Position numbers and translations under genes: made by a program
Shown here: positions 33,776-43,563 of the stretch, piece by piece
Layout: each line of letters starts with the position of its first letter
Position numbering within the stretch: the stretch's first letter is position 1
The notes under the pieces: generated by a model
The model's input: the letters and a program-made list of their open reading frames with translations, nothing else
What the model was told of the DNA's origin: nothing
Databases searched by the model: none
From: Prevotellaceae bacterium UBA4301
GTDB taxonomy: Bacteria > Bacteroidota > Bacteroidia > Bacteroidales > Bacteroidaceae
Assembly: GCA_002395775.1 (NCBI GenBank)
Contig: DGUV01000067.1
Span: 1 to 64,000 of the forward strand
Reading direction: 5' to 3'
Length of the DNA: 64,000 nt

Positions 33776-36096
33776 AGTTGTATGGCGTGCAGGTAGGCCA
33801 GCAGGGCCATCTTGCCGCGCATGGTTTCGCGGGGCGTGAACTCGCTGTTCACCCACAGGTAGCGCTGGTTGAAGTACGACTCCTGTCGGGGCCATCCGCC
33901 CGTGTCCCATGAGGGGTAGCACTGGTCGAGCAGCAGACGTGCATCGCCGCCGTTGCCTTTGCTCCACGTCTCGGTGCCGTTGAAGGGCGTCTGCCCGGGG
34001 TGGACGCCCGGCGCTCCGTCGTTGCGTCCGGTGGTGTAGGCGTTCTCGATGTGGCGCTGCCCCAGTCCCGTCATCTCCACGATGTTGCCGGGGTTGCGCC
34101 CCATGCACCATCCGGCCTCGGTGTGCATCGCATGTTCCATCTGGCTGCGCACCGTGGCATCGGTCTCGATGCAGTGGGCCAGCATGAGCAGTTGCACGTT
34201 TTCGGCCGTGTGCCAGCGGCTGTCGTTGGCGGCTCGGCGCGATGGGCGCAGGGCAAGGTGCTTGAGGTGATAGTCCTGGGCATGCCAGCGCACGCTGGCC
34301 ACCGTGTTGCGATAGAGTTCGGCATAGTGGCGCGTGTGGGGGCAAGTGAGATAGGCCGCCACACCCCATCCTTGGCAGAAACGTGGGGTGGAGCGCCCGC
34401 CGGTGCGGTTGAAGATGAGTGAGCGGGCATTCTTGACCATGCTTTCTTCGGCCATGATGCGCTCCCACTGCCGGTCGGCGGTGAGGTTGTAGAGATAGGC
34501 CGCAGCCATGTGGCGCAGGTCGCGCCCCCTCATGCTCACTGACCCCATGGACTGGAGGTCGTCGAGTTGTTTCTCCCGTTGCCATTCAGCAAATCGGAAG
34601 GCGCGGATGGCTTCGTCGGTGTACTGTTTGCGCAGGGCGGCGTTGCCTGAGAGTCGGAAGGCTTCGGCCAGCATGGCACAGTTGGCAGCATTGGCCCAGG
34701 CTGCCATGGTGGTGCATCCGGCCTGGAACATTGCTCTCCAGTTGCTGCTCGGGTTCGTCAGTCCTTGCGAATAAGCCTCTCCGTCGCGGATGCTCAGGAA
34801 GAAGTCCACCTCGTTGCGGGCCTCGTCGATGAGGTCGGGAATGCCGTTGCCGCTCTCCCTAATGCCCAGGTCGTCGTCGTTGAGCTTTCCGGCAGAGAGA
34901 ATGTAGGGCAGCAGCATGTCATAGATGTTGACGATGTGGGCCAGATGGCGGTCCCAGTCGAAGGCGTCCGAGTGACCGCCGCGTGCCAGCGGATTCGTCG
35001 GATTGCCGGGCAGCCGGTGTTGCCAGAAGGCCGACTCGCGGGGCAGGCGCGAGTGCGGTTCGTCCCACACGTCGCCCTTTATCCCCTTCCAGTCGGGATG
35101 CCAGGGGTGGAGGTCGGTCTTGTAGATGACAAACTCTTTGGGCTCGATGCCCTGGATGAATCGTGGCTGGCGAGGCACGGGGAAGACCCTTCCGGGCTCG
35201 TTCGGTTCTCCGATGCGCATGTAGTAGTACCCCCTGACGCAGTAGCGGAAAGGTTGGTGATAGACCGTGTCGGCAACAACGAAGTCCATCGAACAGCCCA
35301 CACCCTCCACCACCAGTCGGTAGCGACCCGGGCGGCTGGCCTTGAAGTCGATGTTCCAGACGTCCGTGCCGATGAGGTTCTTTCCCCCTGCTTCGTGTCG
35401 GGCCTCGCTGTTGCGTTTCCACAGTTTTACCTTGCCTGCCTCCTGCCGCAGTCCCGTCTCGGGCTGGTAGAGCCATACGGTTTGGCCCTCCCAATCTCGG
35501 TAGTCGCGTCCGCCGCCGTCGCCCATCCACTGATAGAGGTCGGCCGCATGCAGGGCCTCCCTTGGGCTGTAGCCGATGATGTTCACATGCAGGGCCTCGG
35601 ACACCGTGTTCCAGACGTCGAACCTCACCGAGGCACTCCCTCTGTCGCTCCCCGTGCCTCGGGGCAGACTCACGGTGTAGGTGTGCCCCTGCGTCATGGG
35701 TTTGGGCAGACACAGGAAGAGCCAGTGGTCCAGTTCGCTGCGGAGGTCGTGGTTGGTGTTCATGGGTTTCGACTTGCGCCAGACCGCCGTAGGACGTTGC
35801 CGCCCATACTGTCTGTCGTCGTTGCTCGTGATGCGCCATCCCGAGGCCGTCTGTGCACGGTCTGTGCGCAGCCGTTGGCCGAAGGAGAGCAACGTGTCGT
35901 CGCCCTCCACAAAGTAGTGGCCCAGATAGGCGCTGCGCCCCGTCCCGTCGTCGCGGTAGCGCACCTCGCCGTCGCGCAGATGCAGCATAAGTGTACTTTC
36001 GTCGATGACGTACAGCCCCATCAGCCTTGTTGCCTCTGCGGGCAAGGCAGAAAGCAGGAAAAGGAACAATAGGGTAGGGAGCAGGTAGCGGTTCAT
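33760..36096 (-). CDS. secreted GH9 glycoside hydrolase
   Basis: A 778-residue protein started at ATG 36096, which begins a good signal peptide (LLPTLLFLFLLSALPAEA); an in-frame Met 11 codons earlier is weaker. Residues about 25-310 are beta-rich, with an Ig-like N-terminal CelD-type domain before the (alpha/alpha)6 barrel. GH9 landmarks are the DWDRH and RESGNGIPDLIDEARNEVDF region, GRNPGN, and WVNSEFTPRETM near the C-terminus, which carries the likely catalytic Glu. There is no sorting tail. It would cut beta-1,4-glucan, xyloglucan or a related substrate in the periplasm or outside. A TAACTTTG box lies at 36134-36141. Confidence 0.85.
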   Translation of the reverse strand: MNRYLLPTLLFLFLLSALPAEATRLMGLYVIDESTLMLHLRDGEVRYRDDGTGRSAYLGHYFVEGDDTLLSFGQRLRTDRAQTASGWRITSNDDRQYGRQRPTAVWRKSKPMNTNHDLRSELDHWLFLCLPKPMTQGHTYTVSLPRGTGSDRGSASVRFDVWNTVSEALHVNIIGYSPREALHAADLYQWMGDGGGRDYRDWEGQTVWLYQPETGLRQEAGKVKLWKRNSEARHEAGGKNLIGTDVWNIDFKASRPGRYRLVVEGVGCSMDFVVADTVYHQPFRYCVRGYYYMRIGEPNEPGRVFPVPRQPRFIQGIEPKEFVIYKTDLHPWHPDWKGIKGDVWDEPHSRLPRESAFWQHRLPGNPTNPLARGGHSDAFDWDRHLAHIVNIYDMLLPYILSAGKLNDDDLGIRESGNGIPDLIDEARNEVDFFLSIRDGEAYSQGLTNPSSNWRAMFQAGCTTMAAWANAANCAMLAEAFRLSGNAALRKQYTDEAIRAFRFAEWQREKQLDDLQSMGSVSMRGRDLRHMAAAYLYNLTADRQWERIMAEESMVKNARSLIFNRTGGRSTPRFCQGWGVAAYLTCPHTRHYAELYRNTVASVRWHAQDYHLKHLALRPSRRAANDSRWHTAENVQLLMLAHCIETDATVRSQMEHAMHTEAGWCMGRNPGNIVEMTGLGQRHIENAYTTGRNDGAPGVHPGQTPFNGTETWSKGNGGDARLLLDQCYPSWDTGGWPRQESYFNQRYLWVNSEFTPRETMRGKMALLAYLHAIQLSSDI

Positions 36097-36133
36097 AGTA
36101 GCAGTCGTTAGGCGCTGAATGGTATTCACGGTT

Positions 36134-36141
36134 CAAAGTTA
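36134..36141 (-). promoter_or_regulatory. -7 box for GH9
   Basis: TAACTTTG on the minus strand, 37 nt before the GH9 ATG. It lies immediately after the terminator of the upstream gene. Confidence 0.55.
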
Positions 36142-36144
36142 CAA

Positions 36145-36180
36145 AATAATCCCTCCACCACAAAGGCAGAGGGATAATTA
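36145..36180 (-). terminator. terminator after the large HExxH gene
   Basis: On the minus strand TAATTATCCCTC pairs with GAGGGATTA around a 13-nt loop and is followed by TTTTG. Confidence 0.6.
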
Positions 36181-36208
36181 ATGAGAGGAAAAATCTTTCT
36201 GATAAATT

Positions 36209-39200
36209 TTAGCGAACGACAACCTTGCGTCCCCCCACGATGTAGATGCCATGGGGCAGTCCTTCGAGTGAAGTCGAACTATGACGCACGACTTGGCCCG
36301 TTATGGAATAGACGTTATTGTCATTCTCCTTCATTTGTTTTCCATCGCCAATAGCTTCAATACCAGTGGGAAACGTATTGTTGTTGGTCTGTCCATAGAC
36401 ATTCGTCTGGTAGAACTTAACGCGGTAGGGCCACTGTTCTGCCGTACTCTCTACCCAGTTCGTCAGGTTGCGTGTCCAGTAGGTTGTTGGGGCGCCGCTC
36501 ACAACCAGCCATACGTGACTGCAACCGCCTGGGCAGTCGAAGGCAATGGTACAATCAGGTGAGTTGTAGGTGGCAGGCGTTATGTCGCTGTAGACACGCG
36601 TACCATCGCTCTTGAATGCTACGAAACCTATGCGCCATCCCGCGCGCGTAGTATTGTAAGCGGTATAGCCATCGGCTCCTGCCTTGCCCTCGAACTCCAC
36701 GTAGATGGTCTTGTCCTTTGCGGGGGCATTCAGGCGAATGGCGTTGTTTCCCCAGTTTTCGATGCAACCCTTCTTCTCTGGCCACCAGTAACCGTCGTCG
36801 TCCTTCGTGAGTGACGTCTGGCTGCGCCAACTGGCCTTGCCTTCGGCGATGGAGCGAATGGGGTCAAGGTCGAAGGTGGTCATGCGTGCGCCCCACTCCC
36901 ACATTTCGTCTCCCAACTGACTGACCTTCTGGGCCGTGGTGCCCGTCATGCGGGTACGCATGTAGGTTTCAAAGGGGTCTTCGGGGTCTTTGCAGTCGTT
37001 CCAGAGGCGACCCACAGCGTCCCATCCATGCTTGTGTACGAACCAGTCCTGTATGAAGAAGTTCTCGTAACGCAGGTAACCCGCAAGCGGATGGCGGTGC
37101 ATGCCGTTGAGCGAGTTCCAAAGCCATTCGTTGTCGTTGAGCAGTTTGTTGGGATAATAGACGTATGCCATCCACTGGGCACACATCTCCCAGAAGGGGT
37201 TCTGGGTGGATTCGTGCCAGTTGTACATCCATCCGTTCCAGTCTCCTTTGTCGCAATGAACCTGATACTGGAAGCAATGGCCAATTTCGTGTGCCACGGT
37301 CTGCCCGCCTCGTGAGGTGTAGGCCCAGCGAGAGAGTGAGAGCATGCCTATTTGGTTGTCGATGCCGCTGCCTTCGGCTTTCCATTCGCTCGTCGAGAAG
37401 AGTCGGATAATCATCTTGTAGGTGTCGCTCTTCGACTTGCCTTGGTTGATGGTGATGAACCCAAGTTTGTCGGCATACATTTCGAAGATTTTGTCTGCAG
37501 TCTCTAATATACCTGGCACAGCACTTGGTACTTCGTCGCCGTAGTCCTTTTCCCAGAAGAGCACCCAGTGTTTCGACTGGTAGGAACGCACGTACGACCA
37601 CTGATTGTTGTTGTCCTTCAGTTTCGTGTCGCTTCCACAGGCACTGCCACTGCAGTAAATCTTCTTATCCACCGCCTTGATGCGCGTGTTCAGGGTGTTT
37701 GCGGCTGATTTCAGTTGGTCGTCGGTCAGTGTGAGGTCGGCATCTTGTTCCTTGGCAGTGGCAACGGCTTCGGATAGTGCCTCCCATGCCTTTGCCTTGC
37801 GTTCCATGCCTTGCCACCATTTCAGCACCTTGTTGGCATAGGTGATGCGTTCCTCCAGTGCTGCATAGAGGGCGTGCGACGCCTCGGCACTCTCCAGCGC
37901 TTTCTGCAGGGCGGTGCGTGCTTCGGAAAGGGCGGTGACGTCGTATGTAGTATGGCCTTCTTCATCGGTGCCGGTTCCTTCTAGAGCCTTCTGTGCCGTT
38001 TCTATGGCGGCGTCAAGGGCATCGCGGACAGCTTCCTGCATCTTCAGGTTTTGGAAGGTCTGGGCGTATGTCACTAAATCCTTCAATGCTTGGGCCATGT
38101 CGGTGACATCGGTTTCGCCTAGGTAGTAGAGATGGAAGTCATCGACGCAAAAGTAGTTGCCCGTGGGGTTGGTGGTCTTTGCGCCCACTTCTATGGGTTC
38201 CCCCGCCTCCACGATAGAGAAATCGACGGCGTACGTCTTCATGCTTGTGACCACGGTCTGCGACAATCCGGCATAGAGCCATGCTCCCGTCTGCACTTTT
38301 CCTTGGTTTGTGGTACTGCCACTTCCGCTTTGCTGTATGTGCAGGGCATTGGCTGTCAGACGATAGCGTCCGCAAGGTAGGTTGCTGACGGTCTGGGCGA
38401 GCAGCACGTCGCCAATCTTGTTGCCGATGCTCGTCCAGGCTTCCATGTAGTAGGTGCCTTGCTTTTTGGTGAAGATGTTGTTGCTCTGTGTGCTCATGCC
38501 TTTGACGGTCCAGCCCGCTGTGCCGTCAACCTCGAACGAGGGATTCACGAGGTAGGTGGCGGTACACTCAACGGGCGAAGTCTCCGAGGCATTAAGCCAG
38601 ACGAAGGTTGCCAGGGCCGTCTTCAGGTTCTCATGGGCCTGCAGGACTGCGTCCATCGGAGTCTCTTCGTCGTAGGCTTGCTGGGCTTGGTCGATGGCCG
38701 TTTTCAGTTCGTCGGCACCTCGCCCAGTTCCGTCGCCATACTCTTTTCGGGCTTCGGCAATCGTGGTGGCGAGTTCGGCCTTGCAGTCAGCCATGCTCTT
38801 TGCCATAATCCGGACGTAGTCGATGAGCAAGTTGGCGGAACTGCCCGAACCCGTGTTCTCGGCTGACCGATAGCCAATCTGTATCTTGCCCTGTGTCTCC
38901 TTGGTCAGGGTGAAGGTTATCTGGTCCAGTGTCCACTCCTTCGAGGGATAGCTGTTGAACGTCGAGACAACGGCATCGCCGCTCTGCGGAATCCATGCCA
39001 GCAACGAATGGCCTTTGGTTGCGCTTTTCCCATTATAGGTGGGTGCCGTGATAGTGTAAACCCCGGCTGGCAACGTAATGGTTTGGCTGTAGGTCATCTC
39101 TACACCCCAGCCCGTTGACAGGGCGAGCGCGCCGCCTGTTGAACCTTCGTAGCCCTGCGCGGGCACTTCTCCACCGTTGAACGTCCCGGCGAAGCCGTAC

Positions 39201-39412
39201 TCATAAATGCCCGTGATGGTGTAATCGACGGTAAAGCCCTGGGTCCATCCCTTGATGGTTTTGATTTCCTTGTCCACCTTCGTCGTCTCGCCAGCCTTGT
39301 GATGGAAGTCGCTGTCAAAGGTGTAGTTGGTGAGGTAGTTGGCAGTGACGTCGGTCTGTGCCACTGCGAACAGAACTACCCAACTGAGTAGTAAGGTCAA
39401 TGTTTTTCTCAT
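36209..39412 (-). CDS. large secreted HExxH protein (DUF6055-like) with N-terminal binding modules
   Basis: A 1067-residue protein starting at ATG 39412 (signal LTLLLSWVVLFAVAQ). N-terminal part: two galactose-binding-like modules (the second begins VNPSFEVDGTAGWTVKG) and two helical FIVAR-like segments rich in Ala/Glu/Lys. The C-terminal part (about 580-1000) has AHEIGHCFQYQVHC, an HExxH zinc motif, WEMCAQWMAYVYYP, and a following beta region, as in the 18795-20963 paralogue. The tail NVYSITGQV ... PHGIYIVGGRKVVVR is T9SS-like. It probably acts outside the cell; metallopeptidase activity is inferred from the motif only. Confidence 0.72.
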   Translation of the reverse strand: MRKTLTLLLSWVVLFAVAQTDVTANYLTNYTFDSDFHHKAGETTKVDKEIKTIKGWTQGFTVDYTITGIYEYGFAGTFNGGEVPAQGYEGSTGGALALSTGWGVEMTYSQTITLPAGVYTITAPTYNGKSATKGHSLLAWIPQSGDAVVSTFNSYPSKEWTLDQITFTLTKETQGKIQIGYRSAENTGSGSSANLLIDYVRIMAKSMADCKAELATTIAEARKEYGDGTGRGADELKTAIDQAQQAYDEETPMDAVLQAHENLKTALATFVWLNASETSPVECTATYLVNPSFEVDGTAGWTVKGMSTQSNNIFTKKQGTYYMEAWTSIGNKIGDVLLAQTVSNLPCGRYRLTANALHIQQSGSGSTTNQGKVQTGAWLYAGLSQTVVTSMKTYAVDFSIVEAGEPIEVGAKTTNPTGNYFCVDDFHLYYLGETDVTDMAQALKDLVTYAQTFQNLKMQEAVRDALDAAIETAQKALEGTGTDEEGHTTYDVTALSEARTALQKALESAEASHALYAALEERITYANKVLKWWQGMERKAKAWEALSEAVATAKEQDADLTLTDDQLKSAANTLNTRIKAVDKKIYCSGSACGSDTKLKDNNNQWSYVRSYQSKHWVLFWEKDYGDEVPSAVPGILETADKIFEMYADKLGFITINQGKSKSDTYKMIIRLFSTSEWKAEGSGIDNQIGMLSLSRWAYTSRGGQTVAHEIGHCFQYQVHCDKGDWNGWMYNWHESTQNPFWEMCAQWMAYVYYPNKLLNDNEWLWNSLNGMHRHPLAGYLRYENFFIQDWFVHKHGWDAVGRLWNDCKDPEDPFETYMRTRMTGTTAQKVSQLGDEMWEWGARMTTFDLDPIRSIAEGKASWRSQTSLTKDDDGYWWPEKKGCIENWGNNAIRLNAPAKDKTIYVEFEGKAGADGYTAYNTTRAGWRIGFVAFKSDGTRVYSDITPATYNSPDCTIAFDCPGGCSHVWLVVSGAPTTYWTRNLTNWVESTAEQWPYRVKFYQTNVYGQTNNNTFPTGIEAIGDGKQMKENDNNVYSITGQVVRHSSTSLEGLPHGIYIVGGRKVVVR

Positions 39413-39441
39413 CTTATATTTTATTAGTTGGTTGTTGGTTC

Positions 39442-42400
39442 CTATCGTCTTGACAATACAAAGCCGAAGTGCATGGGTTGGTTGGCATCGATGGTGTACT
39501 GCGGCAGGGTGCGCTTGCCCCATGTGTCGGTACCACCCACGCCGTGGACGTTGAGACTGACGTTGACGTTGACGAATCGTCCGCGCTCCACCTCGTGGGG
39601 ATGCAGCGGTCCCAGGTCTTCCTCGCCATAGTCCCAGGCACTGACGCAGAGCGGTTGACAACCGTCGATGCGGACCGTGGCGGTGGGCGACGAGAGGCTG
39701 AGCCAACGGACATCGCAGCGGTTGCCGTTGTCCTGTGGGTGGATGTATTCGGTCTCGAAGTCGCTGAGCGGCATCTTATATCGTCCCAGCAGGGCGCTGT
39801 GCTTACGGTCGGGATAGTTCTCCCAGGGACCACGCCCGTAGTATTCCACCTGACGGAAGTCGGCAGGCAGTCGCATGTGCATACCGAATCGGGGCATCAG
39901 GGGACGGTTACTCGCCTTTCCCGTGGGCTGATAGTCTGCTTCGACGCGGATGCGCCCGTCTGGGGCGAGGGTGTAAGTGAGTATGTAGTCGGCTTCTGTT
40001 GGGAGATGCATCGGGATGGTCAACTTCACGCCCTCTGCCTCCCTTTTTACTTGCACTTCGCCAACCGTGCGACGCGCAGCAGCCTCCTTCCAGACGGCGG
40101 TGCGTTCCTCAAATCGGGCAGCGGTCTGGTTGTCGTTCATGGCCTTCCAGAAATAGGGTTCCAGGGGCGCTTGCAGGAGTTCCCGCCCGTCCGACGTCCA
40201 ACTGGTGAGGGCTCCGTCCCGGCTGATGGTCACGGTGTCGTGCCCTGTTGTGAGGGTGATGTCCCGCTCCGTCTGGCTCATCTTGACAGGAAACGAGGGG
40301 GCAATTTCTGAAGAAAGGCCCTTGCAATCGGCAAAGTCCGAAGGCTGGAGTACAAATTGTTCGCGGGCTACGGCGAAGCCTTCGGGAGCCCATAGTGTTG
40401 ACTTCCGCAGGTGGGCACTGACTGTCGCTGCCAGTTCGCCCTGCACGTTGGGCAGAGGAGGCAGGGTCAGCGCGTCGCCTTCCAGTGCCAGTTTGCCCTC
40501 GGCTATGGGGAGTCCGTCGCAAAGCAGTTCATATCGGTAGTCGTATTCGTCGAGTGCTGTGAACCAATCGTGATTGATGAGACGCACCTTTTGTCCCTGG
40601 TCGCGCACGAAATAGATTGGTTGATAGACGTGCTGTACCTCATAGTACTGGGGATGTGGCGTACGGTCGGGGGCTACGATACCGTTTATCAGGAATCGTC
40701 CGTCATTAGGCCGGTCACCGAAGTCGCCGCCGTATGCCCAGAACTCGTCGGGTTGAAGGCGGAGCGACGACGAGAAGCGGAGGGGCGAACCATCTTTGGG
40801 TTTTGCCAGACCTTGGTCGGCCCAGTCCCAGATGGCTGCACCGCAGATGCTGGAGTCGGCGTAGATGATGTCCCAATACTCCTGCAGGTTGCCCATGGAG
40901 TTGCCCATGGCGTGGCAGTATTCACGCATCATGAAGGGGCGGTCGCTCACACGTTCTGCCACACGGCGCATTTCTTCGGGATAGAGGTAACTGTCGTCGT
41001 AGATGTCGGAGTATCGGCGGTCGCTGTCGTAGAAGATTAGTCGGGTGGGGTCGATGCTGCGGATGGTGTCGCGCATGGCTCTTACGTTTTCGCCCGCTCC
41101 AGCCTCGTTGCCCATGCTCCAGAGCAGGATGCTCGGGTGGTTGCGGTCGCGCATGATGAATGAGACTGCACGGTCCACGTGTGCCTTGCGCCAAGCGGGG
41201 TCTTCGCCCATCTCACGGTTGCCGATGCCGAAACCGTGGCTTTCGTTGCTGGCTTCATCCATGACGTAGAGGCCATAGCGGTCACAGAGTTCGTAGATGA
41301 GTGGCGTGTGGGGATAGACGGTCGTGCGGAGGAAGTTGATGTTGCACTGCTTCATCAGCCTAATGTCCAGTTCGCACGTAGCATCGTCCACATGGCGGCC
41401 CATGCGGGGATGGTGGTCGTGGCGGTTGACGCCTCGGAACTTCACGTTCTGTCCGTTAATCTTCAGCACCTCGCCCACAATCTCTATGTGCCTCACGCCC
41501 AGGTGATAGTCGAAGTGCTCTATCGTGTTCCCCTTGCGGTCACGCAACTCGATGGCAAGGGGATAAAGGTTGGGCTTCTCTGCCGACCATAGGCGTGGGT
41601 GCTGAAGCCTGCAGGTCAGTTCCACACGAGTGGTATCGCCGGCGGCAAGTGTCTTTATGTCTCCCCGTGTCTCTTTGCCGTCAAGCAGGAAGGCGACGGT
41701 AAGGCCGCGGACCTTCTTTCGGCTGGTGTTGCACAGTTCCACCTGGGCACGGACGGTGGCCTCCTGCTGGTCGGTGCTCAGTTCTGAGGTGACGGAGTAG
41801 TCGCTGATGTGGGTGAGCGGGCGCACCCACAACTGCACCGAGCGGAAGAGTCCGCTCAGGCGCCACATGTCCACATCCTCAAGGTACGACCCGTCGCTCC
41901 ACCGATAGACCTCGACTGCCAGCCGATTTTGCCCGGCGTGGAGGTAAGGTGTTACGTCGAACTCGGCGGGCGACATGCCGTTCTGGCTGTAGCCCACGCG
42001 CTGGCCATTGACCCACACGTACATGGCCGACTTGAAGCCGCCGAAGTGCAGGATGAGATTGTGGCGAAGCATCTCGCGCGTAAGATTAATAAAGGTAACG
42101 TACGACCCGACGGGATTTCGATGGTCGTAGGCATACCAGTCGTGTGGCGGTTCGCTCGTCACACTGGGCGGGTTGGGCCGGAATGGGTATCGGTAATTGG
42201 TGTAGATGGGCTTGCCGAAGTTCTGCATCTGCCAGTTGCCTGGGACTGTGATGCTGTCCCACTGACTGACGTCGTAGTCGGTGCGCCAGAAGTCGGCAGG
42301 GCGCTCCTCGGGACAGGGCGACCAGTGGAAAAGCCATCGCCCGTCGAGCGAGATGATTTCCTTACATTCCTTCTCGCGCGAGGGCAGTTGCAGGGTGGCG

Positions 42401-42528
42401 TGGTAGGGCAGTTTGTTGATGGCTATGGTCTGTGGGTTCTCCCAGTCGGGGGGTGCCGGCTGGGCGTGCCCTGCTGCCGAGGTAAGCATCAGGCAGAGCA
42501 ACGTGAGCATGGGGCTTAAATGTCGCAT
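39442..42528 (-). CDS. secreted GH2 beta-galactosidase
   Basis: A 1028-residue LacZ-type GH2 enzyme. ATG 42528 begins the signal peptide (MLTLLCLMLTSAAGHAQ); the upstream Met lies beyond the promoter boxes. Five-domain organisation is visible: sugar-binding domain with VPGNWQMQNFGKPIYTN and VGYSQNGMSPAEFD; the TIM barrel with RGVNRHDHHPRMGR, NFLRTTVYPHTPLIYELCDR, WSMGNEAG (acid/base Glu) and MREYCHAMGNS (nucleophile Glu); and the C-terminal small-chain domain with YGRGPWENYPDR. It would release terminal beta-galactose in the periplasm. It lacks a sorting tail. The AraC regulator is divergent and may control it. Confidence 0.94.
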   Translation of the reverse strand: MRHLSPMLTLLCLMLTSAAGHAQPAPPDWENPQTIAINKLPYHATLQLPSREKECKEIISLDGRWLFHWSPCPEERPADFWRTDYDVSQWDSITVPGNWQMQNFGKPIYTNYRYPFRPNPPSVTSEPPHDWYAYDHRNPVGSYVTFINLTREMLRHNLILHFGGFKSAMYVWVNGQRVGYSQNGMSPAEFDVTPYLHAGQNRLAVEVYRWSDGSYLEDVDMWRLSGLFRSVQLWVRPLTHISDYSVTSELSTDQQEATVRAQVELCNTSRKKVRGLTVAFLLDGKETRGDIKTLAAGDTTRVELTCRLQHPRLWSAEKPNLYPLAIELRDRKGNTIEHFDYHLGVRHIEIVGEVLKINGQNVKFRGVNRHDHHPRMGRHVDDATCELDIRLMKQCNINFLRTTVYPHTPLIYELCDRYGLYVMDEASNESHGFGIGNREMGEDPAWRKAHVDRAVSFIMRDRNHPSILLWSMGNEAGAGENVRAMRDTIRSIDPTRLIFYDSDRRYSDIYDDSYLYPEEMRRVAERVSDRPFMMREYCHAMGNSMGNLQEYWDIIYADSSICGAAIWDWADQGLAKPKDGSPLRFSSSLRLQPDEFWAYGGDFGDRPNDGRFLINGIVAPDRTPHPQYYEVQHVYQPIYFVRDQGQKVRLINHDWFTALDEYDYRYELLCDGLPIAEGKLALEGDALTLPPLPNVQGELAATVSAHLRKSTLWAPEGFAVAREQFVLQPSDFADCKGLSSEIAPSFPVKMSQTERDITLTTGHDTVTISRDGALTSWTSDGRELLQAPLEPYFWKAMNDNQTAARFEERTAVWKEAAARRTVGEVQVKREAEGVKLTIPMHLPTEADYILTYTLAPDGRIRVEADYQPTGKASNRPLMPRFGMHMRLPADFRQVEYYGRGPWENYPDRKHSALLGRYKMPLSDFETEYIHPQDNGNRCDVRWLSLSSPTATVRIDGCQPLCVSAWDYGEEDLGPLHPHEVERGRFVNVNVSLNVHGVGGTDTWGKRTLPQYTIDANQPMHFGFVLSRR

Positions 42529-42560
42529 GTTTTGTTTGGCTTTCACGGTTCTCGATAGGG

Positions 42561-42568
42561 CAAAGATA
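42561..42568 (-). promoter_or_regulatory. -7 box for GH2
   Basis: TATCTTTG on the minus strand, 32 nt from the ATG; a second near-box TATTTTTG lies at 42571-42578. Confidence 0.5.
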
Positions 42569-42695
42569 GGCAAAAATACGTAGGACGGAGCGGAAGGGAG
42601 GTGGTTTTTGCTCGATTACCTCGGATAATGACACGGAAAGTCGATATAGTGATGAAAACTGCCCCTAAATATTGTGATTATTCATAAATAATACT

Positions 42696-42703
42696 TATCT
42701 TTG
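42696..42703 (+). promoter_or_regulatory. -7 box for the AraC regulator
   Basis: TATCTTTG, 20 nt before the ATG at 42724, divergent from the GH2 promoter. Confidence 0.55.
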
Positions 42704-42723
42704 CCGCTATAGAACCTTCTGCC

Positions 42724-43563
42724 ATGTATTACGATTTCAAGTTACTCAACATAGGGTATGCGCGCCACCAGGGCGACTGGAACTTCGAGCACATATGCAG
42801 TCCCTTTTCGCGTATCTACTGGGTGACGGAGGGCAAAGGAGAAGTGACCCTCGTCGGACAGACCCAAGGACTGCTGCCGGGCGACCTTTGCCTGATACCC
42901 TCGTTCACTACTCACAGCGACCACTGCGATGGGCCATTCAGCCACTATTACATGCACTTTCTGGATGCCTCGAGACAGGTGTACGACCTCTACCACCAAA
43001 ACCAGTTCCCCCTTGTCATCCCTGCCACTGAGGTCGATGAGCGCATTATCCGCCATCTGATGAAACTGGCTCCCGACCTTATGCTGAAGGACTCCGACCC
43101 CAAGACGTATGAGACTTCGACGCGCATCCTGCAGGGAGTCAAAGCATTTCAGCAGCGTCCCGTCGCCAAGCAAATGGAAATCAACGGCTTGCTCCATATC
43201 CTGCTGTCCCACTTCTTTGCTCAGGCACAGCCGCGCACGGTGAGCGACAAGCGCATCCAGCAGGCCCTTTGGACCATCAACAACGACCTGGCGCACGTTC
43301 CTTCCCTCGGCCAACTGGCAAGGGAAGCCTGCATGACGAAGGACAGTTTCATACGTCTATTCCGTCGTCAAACGAACACCACGCCCACCGACTACATCAT
43401 TCACCGCCGCATCAACCAGGCTCAGTTGCTTTTTGTATCTGAACGGTGGTCGGTCAAGCAGGTGGCTGCCAGCGTGGGTTATGACAACACGTCGTACTTC
43501 AGCCGCACCTTCCGCCGCATTACGGGCATTAGTCCCATGGAGTTTATTAAGCAGAACCGGTAG
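42724..43563 (+). CDS. AraC-family transcriptional regulator
   Basis: A 279-residue regulator. Residues about 20-150 form a cupin-type sensor domain (YWVTEGKGEVTLVGQTQGLL, PGDLCLIPSFTTHSD). The C-terminal 100 residues are two helix-turn-helix motifs (LGQLAREACMTKDSFIRLFR and VKQVAASVGYDNTSYFSRTF), ending in the AraC signature FRRITGISPMEF. It sits back to back with the GH2 gene, so a sugar-responsive switch for that gene or for itself is plausible. The ligand is not shown by the sequence. Confidence 0.92.
   Translation: MYYDFKLLNIGYARHQGDWNFEHICSPFSRIYWVTEGKGEVTLVGQTQGLLPGDLCLIPSFTTHSDHCDGPFSHYYMHFLDASRQVYDLYHQNQFPLVIPATEVDERIIRHLMKLAPDLMLKDSDPKTYETSTRILQGVKAFQQRPVAKQMEINGLLHILLSHFFAQAQPRTVSDKRIQQALWTINNDLAHVPSLGQLAREACMTKDSFIRLFRRQTNTTPTDYIIHRRINQAQLLFVSERWSVKQVAASVGYDNTSYFSRTFRRITGISPMEFIKQNR

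Noticed and set aside
34765..36072. 435-codon open frame opposite GH9
   Set aside because: Antisense shadow of a recognisable enzyme with signal peptide and catalytic motifs on the other strand.
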